A DNA stretch of 24,726 nucleotides from SURF-24 sp964537965. Lineage in GTDB: Bacteria > Bacteroidota > Ignavibacteria > Ignavibacteriales > SURF-24. The notes beneath the pieces are model-generated. The model ran no database searches, had not been told where the DNA came from, and saw only the letters and a list, made by a program, of their open reading frames with translations. The stretch covers positions 1 to 24,726 of the forward strand of contig CAZIDB010000050.1 in NCBI GenBank assembly GCA_964537965.1, written 5' to 3'. Made by a program: the position numbers and the translations under genes. Of the stretch, positions 1 through 8,300 are shown in pieces. How positions within the stretch are numbered: position 1 is the stretch's first letter; every line of letters begins with the position of its first letter.

Positions 1-44
1 ACTGGCACTTTTTCTTCTGATGTTTTCTTGCTCGTGAATGGCAT
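1..44 (-). CDS. Start of an unidentified protein (partial, runs off window)
   Basis: Only the first 14 full codons are in the window (MPFTSKKTSEEKVP, then the edge). The start is convincing because a perfect AGGAGG lies at 51-56 on the minus strand, 6 nt before the ATG at 44. The peptide is polar and lysine-rich and does not look like a signal peptide. I do not recognise the family. Its leader carries the structured repeat at 102-169. Confidence 0.55.
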   Translation of the reverse strand, partial: MPFTSKKTSEEKVP

Positions 45-101
45 TGTAACCTCCTGTTTTTCTGTTGTAATATAAAAAAGAATCCTGTTACTTTGCCGCC
101 G

Positions 102-169
102 AAATCCGAGGGAGTAAGTTTCGCTTAGTTTACCCCGCTTTGCGGGGCTACGCTCCGTCCCTCAGATTT
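102..169. repeat. Structured inverted-repeat element (REP-like)
   Basis: The 12-nt arms at 102-113 and 158-169 pair with one mismatch. Inside lie a small TAAG/CTTA hairpin (115-127) and a strong hairpin, CCCCGC-TTT-GCGGGG (133-147). The element is far more GC-rich than its surroundings and would fold as a branched structure on either strand. It sits between the decayed transposase and the start of the gene at 1-44, so it is also in that gene's probable leader. A dispersed REP-like repeat is the simplest reading; a structured RNA leader is the alternative. The fold is seen in the sequence; the family is inferred. Confidence 0.6.
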
Positions 170-521
170 ATGATTTTTCTCTAACATAACTCTGTCCAAT
201 ATTTTTGGTAGCAATATAAAAATAAAACTCCCGGAAAATTTGCCAGTTTCGATGCTCATTTATGTATGACAATGATGATCGGCTTGGGCATTTGCCTTGT
301 ATTCTCAGATGATTCAAGTTTCCTGATATCGACAACAATGCATTGGTTATTTCTCATACCGACTGTGATTTTGATAAATGATAAAATACCATTGTTATTA
401 AATGTGTCCAACTGTTTATCCCTTTACTATGTTTATCTGTTTGGTATTGGAATACTGCTTTGTGAAAAAGTTTTCTATCGATATGTTGTAATATCTGGCT
501 GAAAAGTGTTATGTTATTCAT
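170..521 (-). pseudogene. Decayed 5' part of an IS4-family (DUF4372-type) transposase
   Basis: From the ATG at 521 the minus strand reads MNNITLFSQILQHIDRKLF and later NSWTHLITMVFYHLSKSQSV, the usual N-terminal region of DUF4372-bearing IS4 transposases. An in-frame TGA at 354-356 interrupts it where the family has Arg (a CGA to TGA change would explain it). Beyond it the same frame continues with family-like sequence (EITNALL, NLNHL, NEHRNW) to a stop at 170-172, next to the structured repeat. About 116 codons remain of a protein normally several hundred residues long, and the catalytic DDE domain is absent. I see no terminal inverted repeats or target duplication. It cannot be active; it is a scar of past insertion. 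Confidence 0.75.
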
Positions 522-556
522 CGACCCTTCTCTTTGTTTTTTGCAACTCAAAGATA

Positions 557-583
557 CTTCCTACGGTTTTATTCTGTAGGAAG
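557..583. repeat. 8-bp perfect hairpin upstream of the transposase relic
   Basis: CTTCCTAC at 557-564 pairs with GTAGGAAG at 576-583 around an 11-nt loop. It lies 36 nt upstream of the relic's start codon, so it may belong to the original element's upstream region. On the plus strand a T-rich stretch follows, so a weak terminator is also possible. No function can be assigned. Confidence 0.4.
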
Positions 584-798
584 GGGATCTTCTTTTTATT
601 TTATCGTTTTGGACAGATGTTGTTTATATATTATGCATAAACGATCTACTGAAAAATTTTTTGTAATTGTTTGGTCATTATATTTAACACTTTTCATATT
701 TTTTCATTTAAAACTTATTCTCTATTTCACACAACGGGTTAGCTTAAATCAAAGTAAACATAAGCTCATTTAATTTTCAAATATTCTAATTCATTATA
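584..798. other. AT-rich spacer with no recognisable gene
   Basis: Very AT-rich sequence between the hairpin of the transposase relic and the terminator of the chemoreceptor gene. A short plus-strand open frame here has no family resemblance and a composition expected of chance. I see no RNA gene or repeat. Confidence 0.5.
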
Positions 799-834
799 AA
801 AAGGAACTGAAGAGTATACTCTCCGGTTCCTTTT
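799..834 (-). terminator. Rho-independent terminator of the chemoreceptor gene
   Basis: AAAAGGAAC (799-807) pairs with GTTCCTTTT (826-834). Between them is the perfect palindrome AGAGTATACTCT (811-822), giving a long interrupted stem. On the minus strand it starts 26 nt after the chemoreceptor stop codon and ends in a run of T. The A-rich opposite flank would let it work in both directions. Confidence 0.8.
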
Positions 835-860
835 GTATAGAGGGGCTTATGAAATGAAAT

Positions 861-3038
861 TTATTGTTTTATTAGTTTTCCATTTGCTCTTACCAATAGA
901 TTACTATTATTTTCCAATTTAAATTTTTCAATCAATATTTGCAGATTATTTGTAAGCTGGTTAAGATCTTCTGCTGCTCTTGCAATCTGCTGTGTTCCGG
1001 CGGCACTTTGTTGGGTCACGCTGCTTATGCTTTCAATGTTTTTACTTATCTGTTCTGCAGTTGCAGATTGTTCTTCACTTGCTGCTGCTACCTGATTAAC
1101 CATATCAGAAACTTTGGAATTTATATTAACAATATCATTTAGCACAATTGCTACCTGTTCAGTAAGTTCCATTCCATATTTAACTGATTCACCTGCCTCG
1201 TGCATTGATTTATCCGCATCTTTAGCTTCCTGCTGAATAGTTCTTATAGTATCTGCAATTTCCTTTGTAGCTTTAGTTGTACGTTCAGCAAGCTTTCTAA
1301 CTTCGTCTGCAACAACAGCAAAACCTCTTCCCTGTTCTCCGGCTCTTGCTGCCTCTATTGCCGCATTCAACGCTAACAGGTTTGTCTGGTCTGCTATATC
1401 ATCAATTACCTGGGTAATCTCACCAATCTGATCTGATTTCTTGGCCAATGAAGATATGATTTTTTCAGTGGCCCTTGTAGAAGCGACAATTTTTTCCATT
1501 CCATTTTTGGTTTCATCTATTTTAACAACACCTTTTTTTACACTATCACTAGCTTGCTTGGAATTGTCAGCTACTATGTTTGCATTTTTTGATGTTTCAA
1601 TAATTGTTTTTGTCATTTCTTCTACAGCACCCGCAATTTCCGTAATTTGAGCGCTTTGTTCTTGTGATCCCGCTGCCATTTCTTCCGAACTTGAAGAAAT
1701 CTGGGTTGTTGCACTTGCTGTTGCTTGTACTGCGTGAGTAACATTTTGAATTAAATTGCCAATGTTCTTAACTGATTTGTTAAATCCATCAAATAATTTC
1801 CCAATTTGATCATCTTTTTCGATCTTAAGTTCAACAGTAAGATCACCTTGTGCAAATTCATTCATAACCTTCAGCATCTCATCAGTTTTATTTGCCAGAT
1901 AATTCTGTGCGTTTTTAATTTCAGTAACATCAGTAACATATTCCAATGCCCCGATAATATTTCCTGCTTTATCCTTAATCGGTGAACCTGTATACATAAT
2001 AGGCAAAGATTTGCCATTGGGGTTCGCAATAGTTTCTTCGGTTTTTGTTATACCTTTATTCATTGCCTGGGAACATGCACATTTATCAGTTCTGCAATCT
2101 CCGGTTTTATAGTTATCATAACATTTTTGCCCTATCAGTTCATGCTGCGTTTTTCCAAGGATACTTGCACCAGTTTTATTCATATATTGGATACCGAATT
2201 CTTTATTAATTAGCATAACAGGAGCAGGAAGATTATCAAGGTATTGAAGCTGCTCAGAAATTTTGTCAATCATCAAATTAAATGATTTTGCAAGAACTCC
2301 AATCTCATCAGTTGTATTTACAGCCACCTCAAGATTCTTTTCTCCCTTTGCAAATTTATCCATTGCTGAAACTAACTGTCCCACCGGTTTGCTAATCAAG
2401 CGAGAGATAAAAATTCCAAATCCAACCGCCATAAGCATTCCAGCTACAACCAATATTATCATCATTCTGATTGATGCATTCGCTTCAACTGTATTTTGGT
2501 CTGCTCTTTCTTTAGCATCATTGATATTCATTTTATCTATCTTATCAATATCTGCCTGTACATTTTTACGCACTTTTTCCATATCACCCCTATATAATAC
2601 TTTTGCTTCTTCGGTTTTATGTTGGTCCGCAAGAGTTAGTACCTTACTTCTCAAAGACTCGAATTCCTTTAAATCAAATGTAAATGCATTAAATAATTCC
2701 TCGTCCTCTTCATTCACAATAGATTTTTTGTATTCAAGTAAAAGTTCATCAATCTCAGCATCTCTGTCAGCAATCCTTTTATGCTGATCGGCTTTAAGAG
2801 CTGCATCCGTTGCAAAAATTACTTCCAGCACATTTGTTCTCTGCCTTTGAAATGCTGTAGATAATTTACCCACTATTGATAATGGGACAGTATTTTGCCC
2901 ATATAAAATTGTATCGCTTTCATCGGCAGATTTTAGGCCACTTATTCCTTCATAACCGATAATACCTGCTATAATAGCAACTGCGCAAAATCCAATAAGA
3001 AGTTTTACGCTTACTTTTAAGTTATAGAACCATTTCAT
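861..3038 (-). CDS. Methyl-accepting chemotaxis protein with HAMP and Cys-rich PAS
   Basis: This is a membrane chemoreceptor that would signal to CheA/CheW. The start is taken at the ATG at 3038, which has GAGGGA 8 nt upstream; a GTG at 3098 opens the frame but has no such site. In the 725-residue form: transmembrane helix about 12-30, a helical periplasmic domain of four-helix-bundle type, transmembrane helix about 191-212, HAMP about 212-262, PAS about 265-375, a HAMP-like stretch about 390-425, and the signalling domain about 435-715. The hairpin tip contains DQTNLLALNAAIEAARAGE, the MCP hallmark. The PAS carries four cysteines (306, 315, 320, 322; CRTDKCAC core), suggesting a metal or redox cofactor. 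The C-terminus lacks an obvious CheR-docking pentapeptide. A sigma-28-like promoter precedes it and a terminator follows, so it is probably a single-gene unit. No other che or flagellar gene is present. Confidence 0.95.
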   Translation of the reverse strand: MKWFYNLKVSVKLLIGFCAVAIIAGIIGYEGISGLKSADESDTILYGQNTVPLSIVGKLSTAFQRQRTNVLEVIFATDAALKADQHKRIADRDAEIDELLLEYKKSIVNEEDEELFNAFTFDLKEFESLRSKVLTLADQHKTEEAKVLYRGDMEKVRKNVQADIDKIDKMNINDAKERADQNTVEANASIRMMIILVVAGMLMAVGFGIFISRLISKPVGQLVSAMDKFAKGEKNLEVAVNTTDEIGVLAKSFNLMIDKISEQLQYLDNLPAPVMLINKEFGIQYMNKTGASILGKTQHELIGQKCYDNYKTGDCRTDKCACSQAMNKGITKTEETIANPNGKSLPIMYTGSPIKDKAGNIIGALEYVTDVTEIKNAQNYLANKTDEMLKVMNEFAQGDLTVELKIEKDDQIGKLFDGFNKSVKNIGNLIQNVTHAVQATASATTQISSSSEEMAAGSQEQSAQITEIAGAVEEMTKTIIETSKNANIVADNSKQASDSVKKGVVKIDETKNGMEKIVASTRATEKIISSLAKKSDQIGEITQVIDDIADQTNLLALNAAIEAARAGEQGRGFAVVADEVRKLAERTTKATKEIADTIRTIQQEAKDADKSMHEAGESVKYGMELTEQVAIVLNDIVNINSKVSDMVNQVAAASEEQSATAEQISKNIESISSVTQQSAAGTQQIARAAEDLNQLTNNLQILIEKFKLENNSNLLVRANGKLIKQ

Positions 3039-3046
3039 TTTATCAT

Positions 3047-3052
3047 TCCCTC
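3047..3052 (-). promoter_or_regulatory. Ribosome binding site deciding the chemoreceptor start
   Basis: GAGGGA on the minus strand, 8 nt before the ATG at 3038. It supports this start over the upstream GTG at 3098, and the chosen protein begins MKWFYNLKVSVKLLIGF, a normal MCP N-terminus. Confidence 0.7.
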
Positions 3053-3218
3053 GTTTAGTTGTTAAATATTTCAAATATTTGTTTTTATTAAACTTCACTG
3101 GAGAACAGTGAATTCATGATTTTCTTAAGTATTAAAATTTTAAACTTCTTTGCTATTGATTTCTTAATTAGAAAATGCAATTATGAATTTGAGAGATACC
3201 AGCTTAACTTCGTTAACA

Positions 3219-3245
3219 CTATCGGCGATTTTACTTTTAGTATTA
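3219..3245 (-). promoter_or_regulatory. Sigma-28 (FliA)-like promoter for the chemoreceptor
   Basis: On the minus strand TAAT (3245-3242) is followed after exactly 15 nt by GCCGATAG (3226-3219). The flagellar sigma-28 consensus is TAAA-N15-GCCGATAA, so the match is 3/4 and 7/8 with ideal spacing. It would start transcription near 3212, about 170 nt before the start codon. The 302-nt gap holding it separates the chemoreceptor from the upstream signalling genes. Sequence match only; no transcript data. Confidence 0.5.
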
Positions 3246-3301
3246 TAGAGAAAGTTGTAAGTGGTTAAAATGCGAAGAGAGCGGTTTTCTTTAATCCTTA
3301 A

Positions 3302-3315
3302 ACAATAATTATTGT
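3302..3315. repeat. Perfect 14-bp palindrome between two genes
   Basis: ACAATAATTATTGT is a perfect palindrome 26 nt after the stop codon of the REC-kinase gene, followed closely by another partial copy (GTACAAT). It may be a regulator binding site for the chemoreceptor or a weak transcript end. AT-rich palindromes also arise by chance. Confidence 0.3.
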
Positions 3316-3340
3316 GTACAATACCTGACTTTAAAAAATA

Positions 3341-4414
3341 TTATTGAGCGAGAGGAAGTTTCAATGTGATTTCAGTAAACTTATTTTCAAGGCTCTTAAT
3401 TATTAATTTCCCTTTTATTATTTGAACGACCTTCTTTACAAAAATTAATCCAAGTCCATTACCTTCTTTTTGTATTACTTCTCTATTAAATTGTTTGAAG
3501 GCTCCTATTTGATTAATCATTATTTCATCCATCCCCATACCTTCATCTTTAATTATGAGCTGATAATACCTATTAACTTTTTTACCAGTAATTAAAATTG
3601 GTTTACCTGATTCTGAAAACTTGACGGCATTTTCTAACAACTCATTAATAATGCTGTAAAGATATCTTTCCGGTATTTTAATGTAAGCCGGGGCAATTTT
3701 AATTTTTATATCATCTTTTCTGTCTTTAATAAAATAATGACTCCTAACAATCTCATTTGCGGTATTATTATCTAAAATAGTTTGATGGTTTTCTCCAAAC
3801 CAAATGTCCCTATTCACTGGTTCCAAATCAATCAATTGTAAAAACTTTTCTATTCTTTTATGAAGTCGCTTTGCCCCGATGTTTATTCTATCTACCATTT
3901 CAACAATTTCGTTTTTGTCCATTTGATTATGTTCATTTAATACTAGTTGTGAATAACCCAAGATGGCGACTAAAGGTGTTCGAAATTCGTGAGGTACATA
4001 TTTGCTGATGCTATCCCTTATTTCATCAATCTGTGCATTTATAAGATCATTTTTAGCTAATCTGATTTTGATCGTATGAAGTAGATCATCAGACGAAAAT
4101 GGTTTGATTATATAATCATCTGCTCCCAAACCCATACCTTCTCGGATGGAAGCCAAATCACTTTTTGCTGTTAAAAATAAGAATGGTAAAAACTTGGTTT
4201 TGTTATTCTTTTTAATCCTTTGAAAAAGTTCATATCCATCAATGTAAGGCATCATTATATCTGAAAGGATAAGGTCGGGAATTACATCCTCCGATATTTT
4301 CAAGGCTTCCAGACCATTTTGGGCATATATTACTTCGTAGCCTTCTCCACTTAAAAGCAATGAGATATTTTCAGCAAGCGGCTTTTCATCTTCTACCAAT
4401 AATATTCTTTTCAT
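3341..4414 (-). CDS. Receiver-histidine kinase hybrid (REC-HisKA-HATPase)
   Basis: A soluble 357-residue protein with an N-terminal receiver joined directly to a kinase core. The receiver spans about 1-120 with the acidic pair near 8-10, phospho-acceptor D52 (SDIMMP), the LTAK threonine and K104 (IKPF). The dimerisation domain has the H-box HEFRTPL with H142. The ATP-binding domain has an N-box (NELLENAVKF), DEGMGMD and GNGLGL, so it looks catalytically complete. There is no transmembrane segment, PAS or GAF, so the input is probably phosphorylation of D52. It is the last gene of the receptor-YfiR-kinase run, 124 nt after the LytTR regulator, whose receiver is clearly related. It could pass the signal on or act as a phosphatase; the target is not visible here. 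Confidence 0.9.
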   Translation of the reverse strand: MKRILLVEDEKPLAENISLLLSGEGYEVIYAQNGLEALKISEDVIPDLILSDIMMPYIDGYELFQRIKKNNKTKFLPFLFLTAKSDLASIREGMGLGADDYIIKPFSSDDLLHTIKIRLAKNDLINAQIDEIRDSISKYVPHEFRTPLVAILGYSQLVLNEHNQMDKNEIVEMVDRINIGAKRLHKRIEKFLQLIDLEPVNRDIWFGENHQTILDNNTANEIVRSHYFIKDRKDDIKIKIAPAYIKIPERYLYSIINELLENAVKFSESGKPILITGKKVNRYYQLIIKDEGMGMDEIMINQIGAFKQFNREVIQKEGNGLGLIFVKKVVQIIKGKLIIKSLENKFTEITLKLPLAQ

Positions 4415-4538
4415 AGCTATTATCCAAGTTATACGTTGTATATATCGTTAAAAGAATTTTTGATGTAAAGAGAAATGTTGTAGAAGGCAAAAAAACGAAA
4501 CCAGTGGCGAGTATACTTTCTGCTTATAAAGAAAAACT

Positions 4539-5312
4539 TCAGATAACAACTTTTAACTTTCTAAAATATCTCCTGCTTATATTGAAAGTTTTGGATGTAT
4601 CTTTTAAAAATATTTTGTGAATATAATTAGGTAACCTTTCTATCTGATTAATATAGTGTATATTAATTATTGTAGATCTGTGGACTCTAACAAAAATATT
4701 TTCGGGTAAAGCTTGTTCCCATTTCTTTATTGATCTTCGAATTAGTACGTGTTTGTTTTCGTCAAGTACCAGATACGTATATTGGTTGTTCGCTGCAATG
4801 TATTTGATTTTATCGATCGAGATAAGGAACGATGAATTGTGCATTTGCAGCAAAATACTTTCATCAGGTTTATATTTTTTAGTATTTCTTATGTCCTTGT
4901 TTTTTCTCCCCTGATTTTCCAGAATTTTTGCTTTAATTACTTCAAATCTTTTTAATCGTGTCTCAATTGCTTTTAATAGTTCTTCACTTTTAAAGGGTTT
5001 GAATATGTAATCATCAGCTCCTAATTCCATTCCTTTTCTTAGATCACATTTTTCAACTTTTGCAGTCAAAAAGAGAAACGGAATCGAGGAAGTATCATTG
5101 TCATTGTTTAATTCCTTAATAACTTGGTATCCATCTACTCCAGGCATCATTATATCACAAATAATAAGATTTGGTTTTAATTCCTTTGCCAGTCTTATTC
5201 CTTCTTTGCCGTTTGAACAATTTATAACATCATATTTTTCAGCTCTAAGTAAAATAGCGATGTTAGCAAGTAGCTTTTTCTCATCTTCAATAACAAGAAT
5301 TTTCTTTTCCAT
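4539..5312 (-). CDS. LytTR-family DNA-binding response regulator
   Basis: A 257-residue transcriptional regulator with a receiver at about 1-122 (D53 in CDIMMPG, LTAK, K in FKPF), a basic linker, and a C-terminal LytTR domain. The LytTR hallmark FVRVHRSTIINIHYINQIER is complete, as is the preceding IKYIAANNQYTYLV strand pair. LytTR domains bind tandem direct repeats in promoters. It starts 6 nt after the stop of the large REC-PAS5-kinase, so the two are co-transcribed and that kinase is its natural partner. It is the only recognisable DNA-binding domain in the window and thus the likely transcriptional output of the whole run. No LytS-type membrane kinase is nearby, unlike classical LytSR pairs. 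No clear SD precedes the start. Confidence 0.92.
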   Translation of the reverse strand: MEKKILVIEDEKKLLANIAILLRAEKYDVINCSNGKEGIRLAKELKPNLIICDIMMPGVDGYQVIKELNNDNDTSSIPFLFLTAKVEKCDLRKGMELGADDYIFKPFKSEELLKAIETRLKRFEVIKAKILENQGRKNKDIRNTKKYKPDESILLQMHNSSFLISIDKIKYIAANNQYTYLVLDENKHVLIRRSIKKWEQALPENIFVRVHRSTIINIHYINQIERLPNYIHKIFLKDTSKTFNISRRYFRKLKVVI

Positions 5313-5318
5313 AGAATT

Positions 5319-8300
5319 TTATTGATTTATAATTGGAATCGTTACCTTGAATTTTGTCCCTTCATTAATACGACTTTGGAATATAATACTACCATTATGC
5401 ATCTCTACTGATCTTTTTATTATGGACATACCCAGACCTGTTCCCTGAATTTCTCCAACGTTTTCTCCTCGGTGGAATGGTTCGAACAAATAAGGCTGAT
5501 CTTTTTCCGGAATACCAATGCCATTATCATTTATCTCAAATATTATATTATCTTTTTGATCGGTTACTTCTAAATCAATGTCTCCACCATTGATAGAATA
5601 TTTAATAGCGTTAGATAATAAATTTACTAATATGTATCTAAGCAACTTTTCATCCACCTTATATTTTTTTTGCTTTAACATATAATTTAAATGTAGATTG
5701 TGCTTTGGAGTTAGTAATAATTTTAAATCGCCAAATATGCTTAAGCACAATTGCTCAAGGTCCGTTGCCCTCGGCTCAAACTTAATTTTACCTGTTTCTG
5801 TTCTGCTTATTGTGAGCATATCATCCATAATATCTGTCATGTGATGAACATAATCTTTCACTCTCTCAACTTGTTCATTAAATTCTTCATCGCTCCATTG
5901 CTTTCCATATCTTTGTAATAATTCTGTAGAAGAATATATAACTGCCAATGGTGTTCTGAATTCATGTGAAGCAATTGAGGTAAATTTGGATTTTAGTTCA
6001 CTAAATTCTTTTTCTTTTTCCAAAGACTGTTTAACTTTTTCCTCTGCCTGCTTTTGCTTAACAATTTCTTCTTCCAAAAGCTTATTTATATGTTCAAGTT
6101 CCTTTGTTCTTTCTCTTATTAATTCTTCCAGATGATACCTGTAATTTTCAAGTTCTTTTTCAGTCTTTTTTCGTTCAGTAATATCACGAATAACGTATAC
6201 CATTCCATTCGGTTCTCCTTCACTATCTCTAAGCAAATCTCCATTTATTTCACAATCAAACTCAATGGAATTAAACTTTAACTTATATTCTCTTAGTCCC
6301 AGTTTTTCTTTAAACATTAATTTAATGTTTTCCAGACCCCGCACCCTGTCTTCAGGTGATAAAAAAGTTAATATATTTACTCCAAGTATTTTTCCAATAG
6401 GAATATTTTGAGGCAATAAAGTTTCATTAACATAAATTATATTACCTAAAAGATCTGTTCGAATAATAATATCTGGGACAGTGTTTACTAAGGTTCTAAA
6501 TTGTTCTTCACTTTCTTTTAATTCTTTATCCAAACGTTTTCGTTCTGTAATATCTTCTTTTATTGCAACAAAATTCGTTATTGAGCCTTTTTCATCACGA
6601 ACGGGAGAAATTGAAGCTGCCTCCCAGAATAAATCACCATTTTTTTTCTTGTTATGAAACTCCCCATGCCATTCCTTTCCAGATGTAATTGTATTCCATA
6701 ATTCATTATAAGTTTCCGGCTGCATTTCTCCTGATTTTAAAATGCGAGGATTTTTTCCAATTACTTCTTCCTTTAAGTAACCTGTGGTCTCAGTAAATTT
6801 TGGATTAACATATTCAATATCACCTTTAACATTTGTCATTATTACTGAAACAGGGCTTTGTTCAATTGCGTGAGTAAGACTTCTAAGTTCTACTTCTATT
6901 CTTTTTCGCTCAGTTACATCAGTAATTACACCAAGTATTGCCCTTTCACTTTTATAGTTAATAAGTTTTGAAGCAATAATAACATCTATTCTTTTCCCAT
7001 CTTTTCTCCTAAGAGCATATTCATAAGGATTTAATTCCTCTCCATTCAAATGTTTTTTAAAATTTTCTTGTATTAACGAGACGAACTGAGGATCAATTAA
7101 ATCAAAAAAATTAAATTTATCATCATAAAATTCTTCTTTTGAATAGCCCATCATCTCTTCACATTTTGGATTAGCATATATAACTTTCCTTTTATTATTA
7201 ATAAAAATCATATTGGGAGATTGTTCAGCTAATATTCTGAACTGTTCTTCAGATTCTCTTAAAATCTCTTCGGTTCTTTTCCTCTCGGTTATGTCTGTTA
7301 TCATTCCTTCATATGAGATAAGGATACCGGCATTATCGTATTGTGGAACCGGTGTATTTCTTATCCAGCGTATAGTACCATTTTTATGAATTATACGATG
7401 CTCTATCGGTTGTACTTCAATTCCTGAAAGTATTTTAGTAGTTAGATCAGTTACTCTTTGCACATCTTCTTTATAAATCATCCTAAGCCATAAGTAAGGA
7501 TCAGATTCAAATTCCTCAGAAGTATACCCTGTTACGCTAACACAACCTGGACCATGTATTGTTGAAACCGGGATACCTGATTCAATTCTTACTGAATAGA
7601 TATAGTCTGTAGCAGAATCCACTAATCTATGATATCTCTCTTCGCTCCTACCTAAAGCTACTTCAGCTGCTTTTCGCGCAGTAATATCACGTAAAACGCC
7701 ATCAATCCTGATTAAACGATTCCCCTCATAAATCGGAACAGATTGATCCTCAATAAACAACAGGTTACCATCTTTACATTTCCACCAGTACTCCCGAACA
7801 GGAGTATTTTTAAAAACTGATTTTTGTAATTCATTCATAACCGGATCAGGTTCAGAGGGATCCACATCCTGAACTACCTTCTGAAGAAAAGACCAACGTC
7901 CCCCAATTTGCTTTAGATCGGATAAAGTATAACCAAATTTTCTTTCAAAGACGGGACTAATATAATCGAATTCACCTGTTTGCCCATTTATGCTATAAAT
8001 AACATCATCAATGGAGTTTGTTATCATTGATAGTTGTTCTTGAGATTTTTTTAAGGCATCTAACGCTAATTTACGTTCTCTCTTATTATCTGCTTCTGAC
8101 ATTGCGCGTGAAATTGCAGGAATAAGTTTGGACAGTTTTTGTTTTGGAACATAGTCGGTTGCACCTTCAGTAAGCGCTGCTATTGCCGCATCTTCTCCCA
8201 AAGTGCCTGAAACAAAAATAAACGGTATATCGGGACATCTTTCTTTCGCAAGTCTTAGTGCAGAAATCCCATCATACATTGGTAAGCTAAAATCTGCAAG

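Noticed and set aside
266..502. 78-codon plus-strand open frame
   Set aside because: It lies opposite the transposase relic, whose minus-strand frame is clearly family-like.
2263..2787. 174-codon plus-strand open frame inside the chemoreceptor gene
   Set aside because: It is antisense to the HAMP and periplasmic region of a certain gene, has no SD or family resemblance, and is Ser/Ile-rich as expected of an antisense frame.
3039..3098. Upstream GTG start extending the chemoreceptor by 20 residues
   Set aside because: No SD, a polar extension not seen in MCPs, and it begins inside a small hairpin; the ATG at 3038 has GAGGGA at the right distance.
3302..3340. Terminator after the REC-kinase gene
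   Set aside because: The palindrome here is wholly A/T in its core, with a weak stem and no convincing T run on the minus strand, so I list it only as a palindrome.
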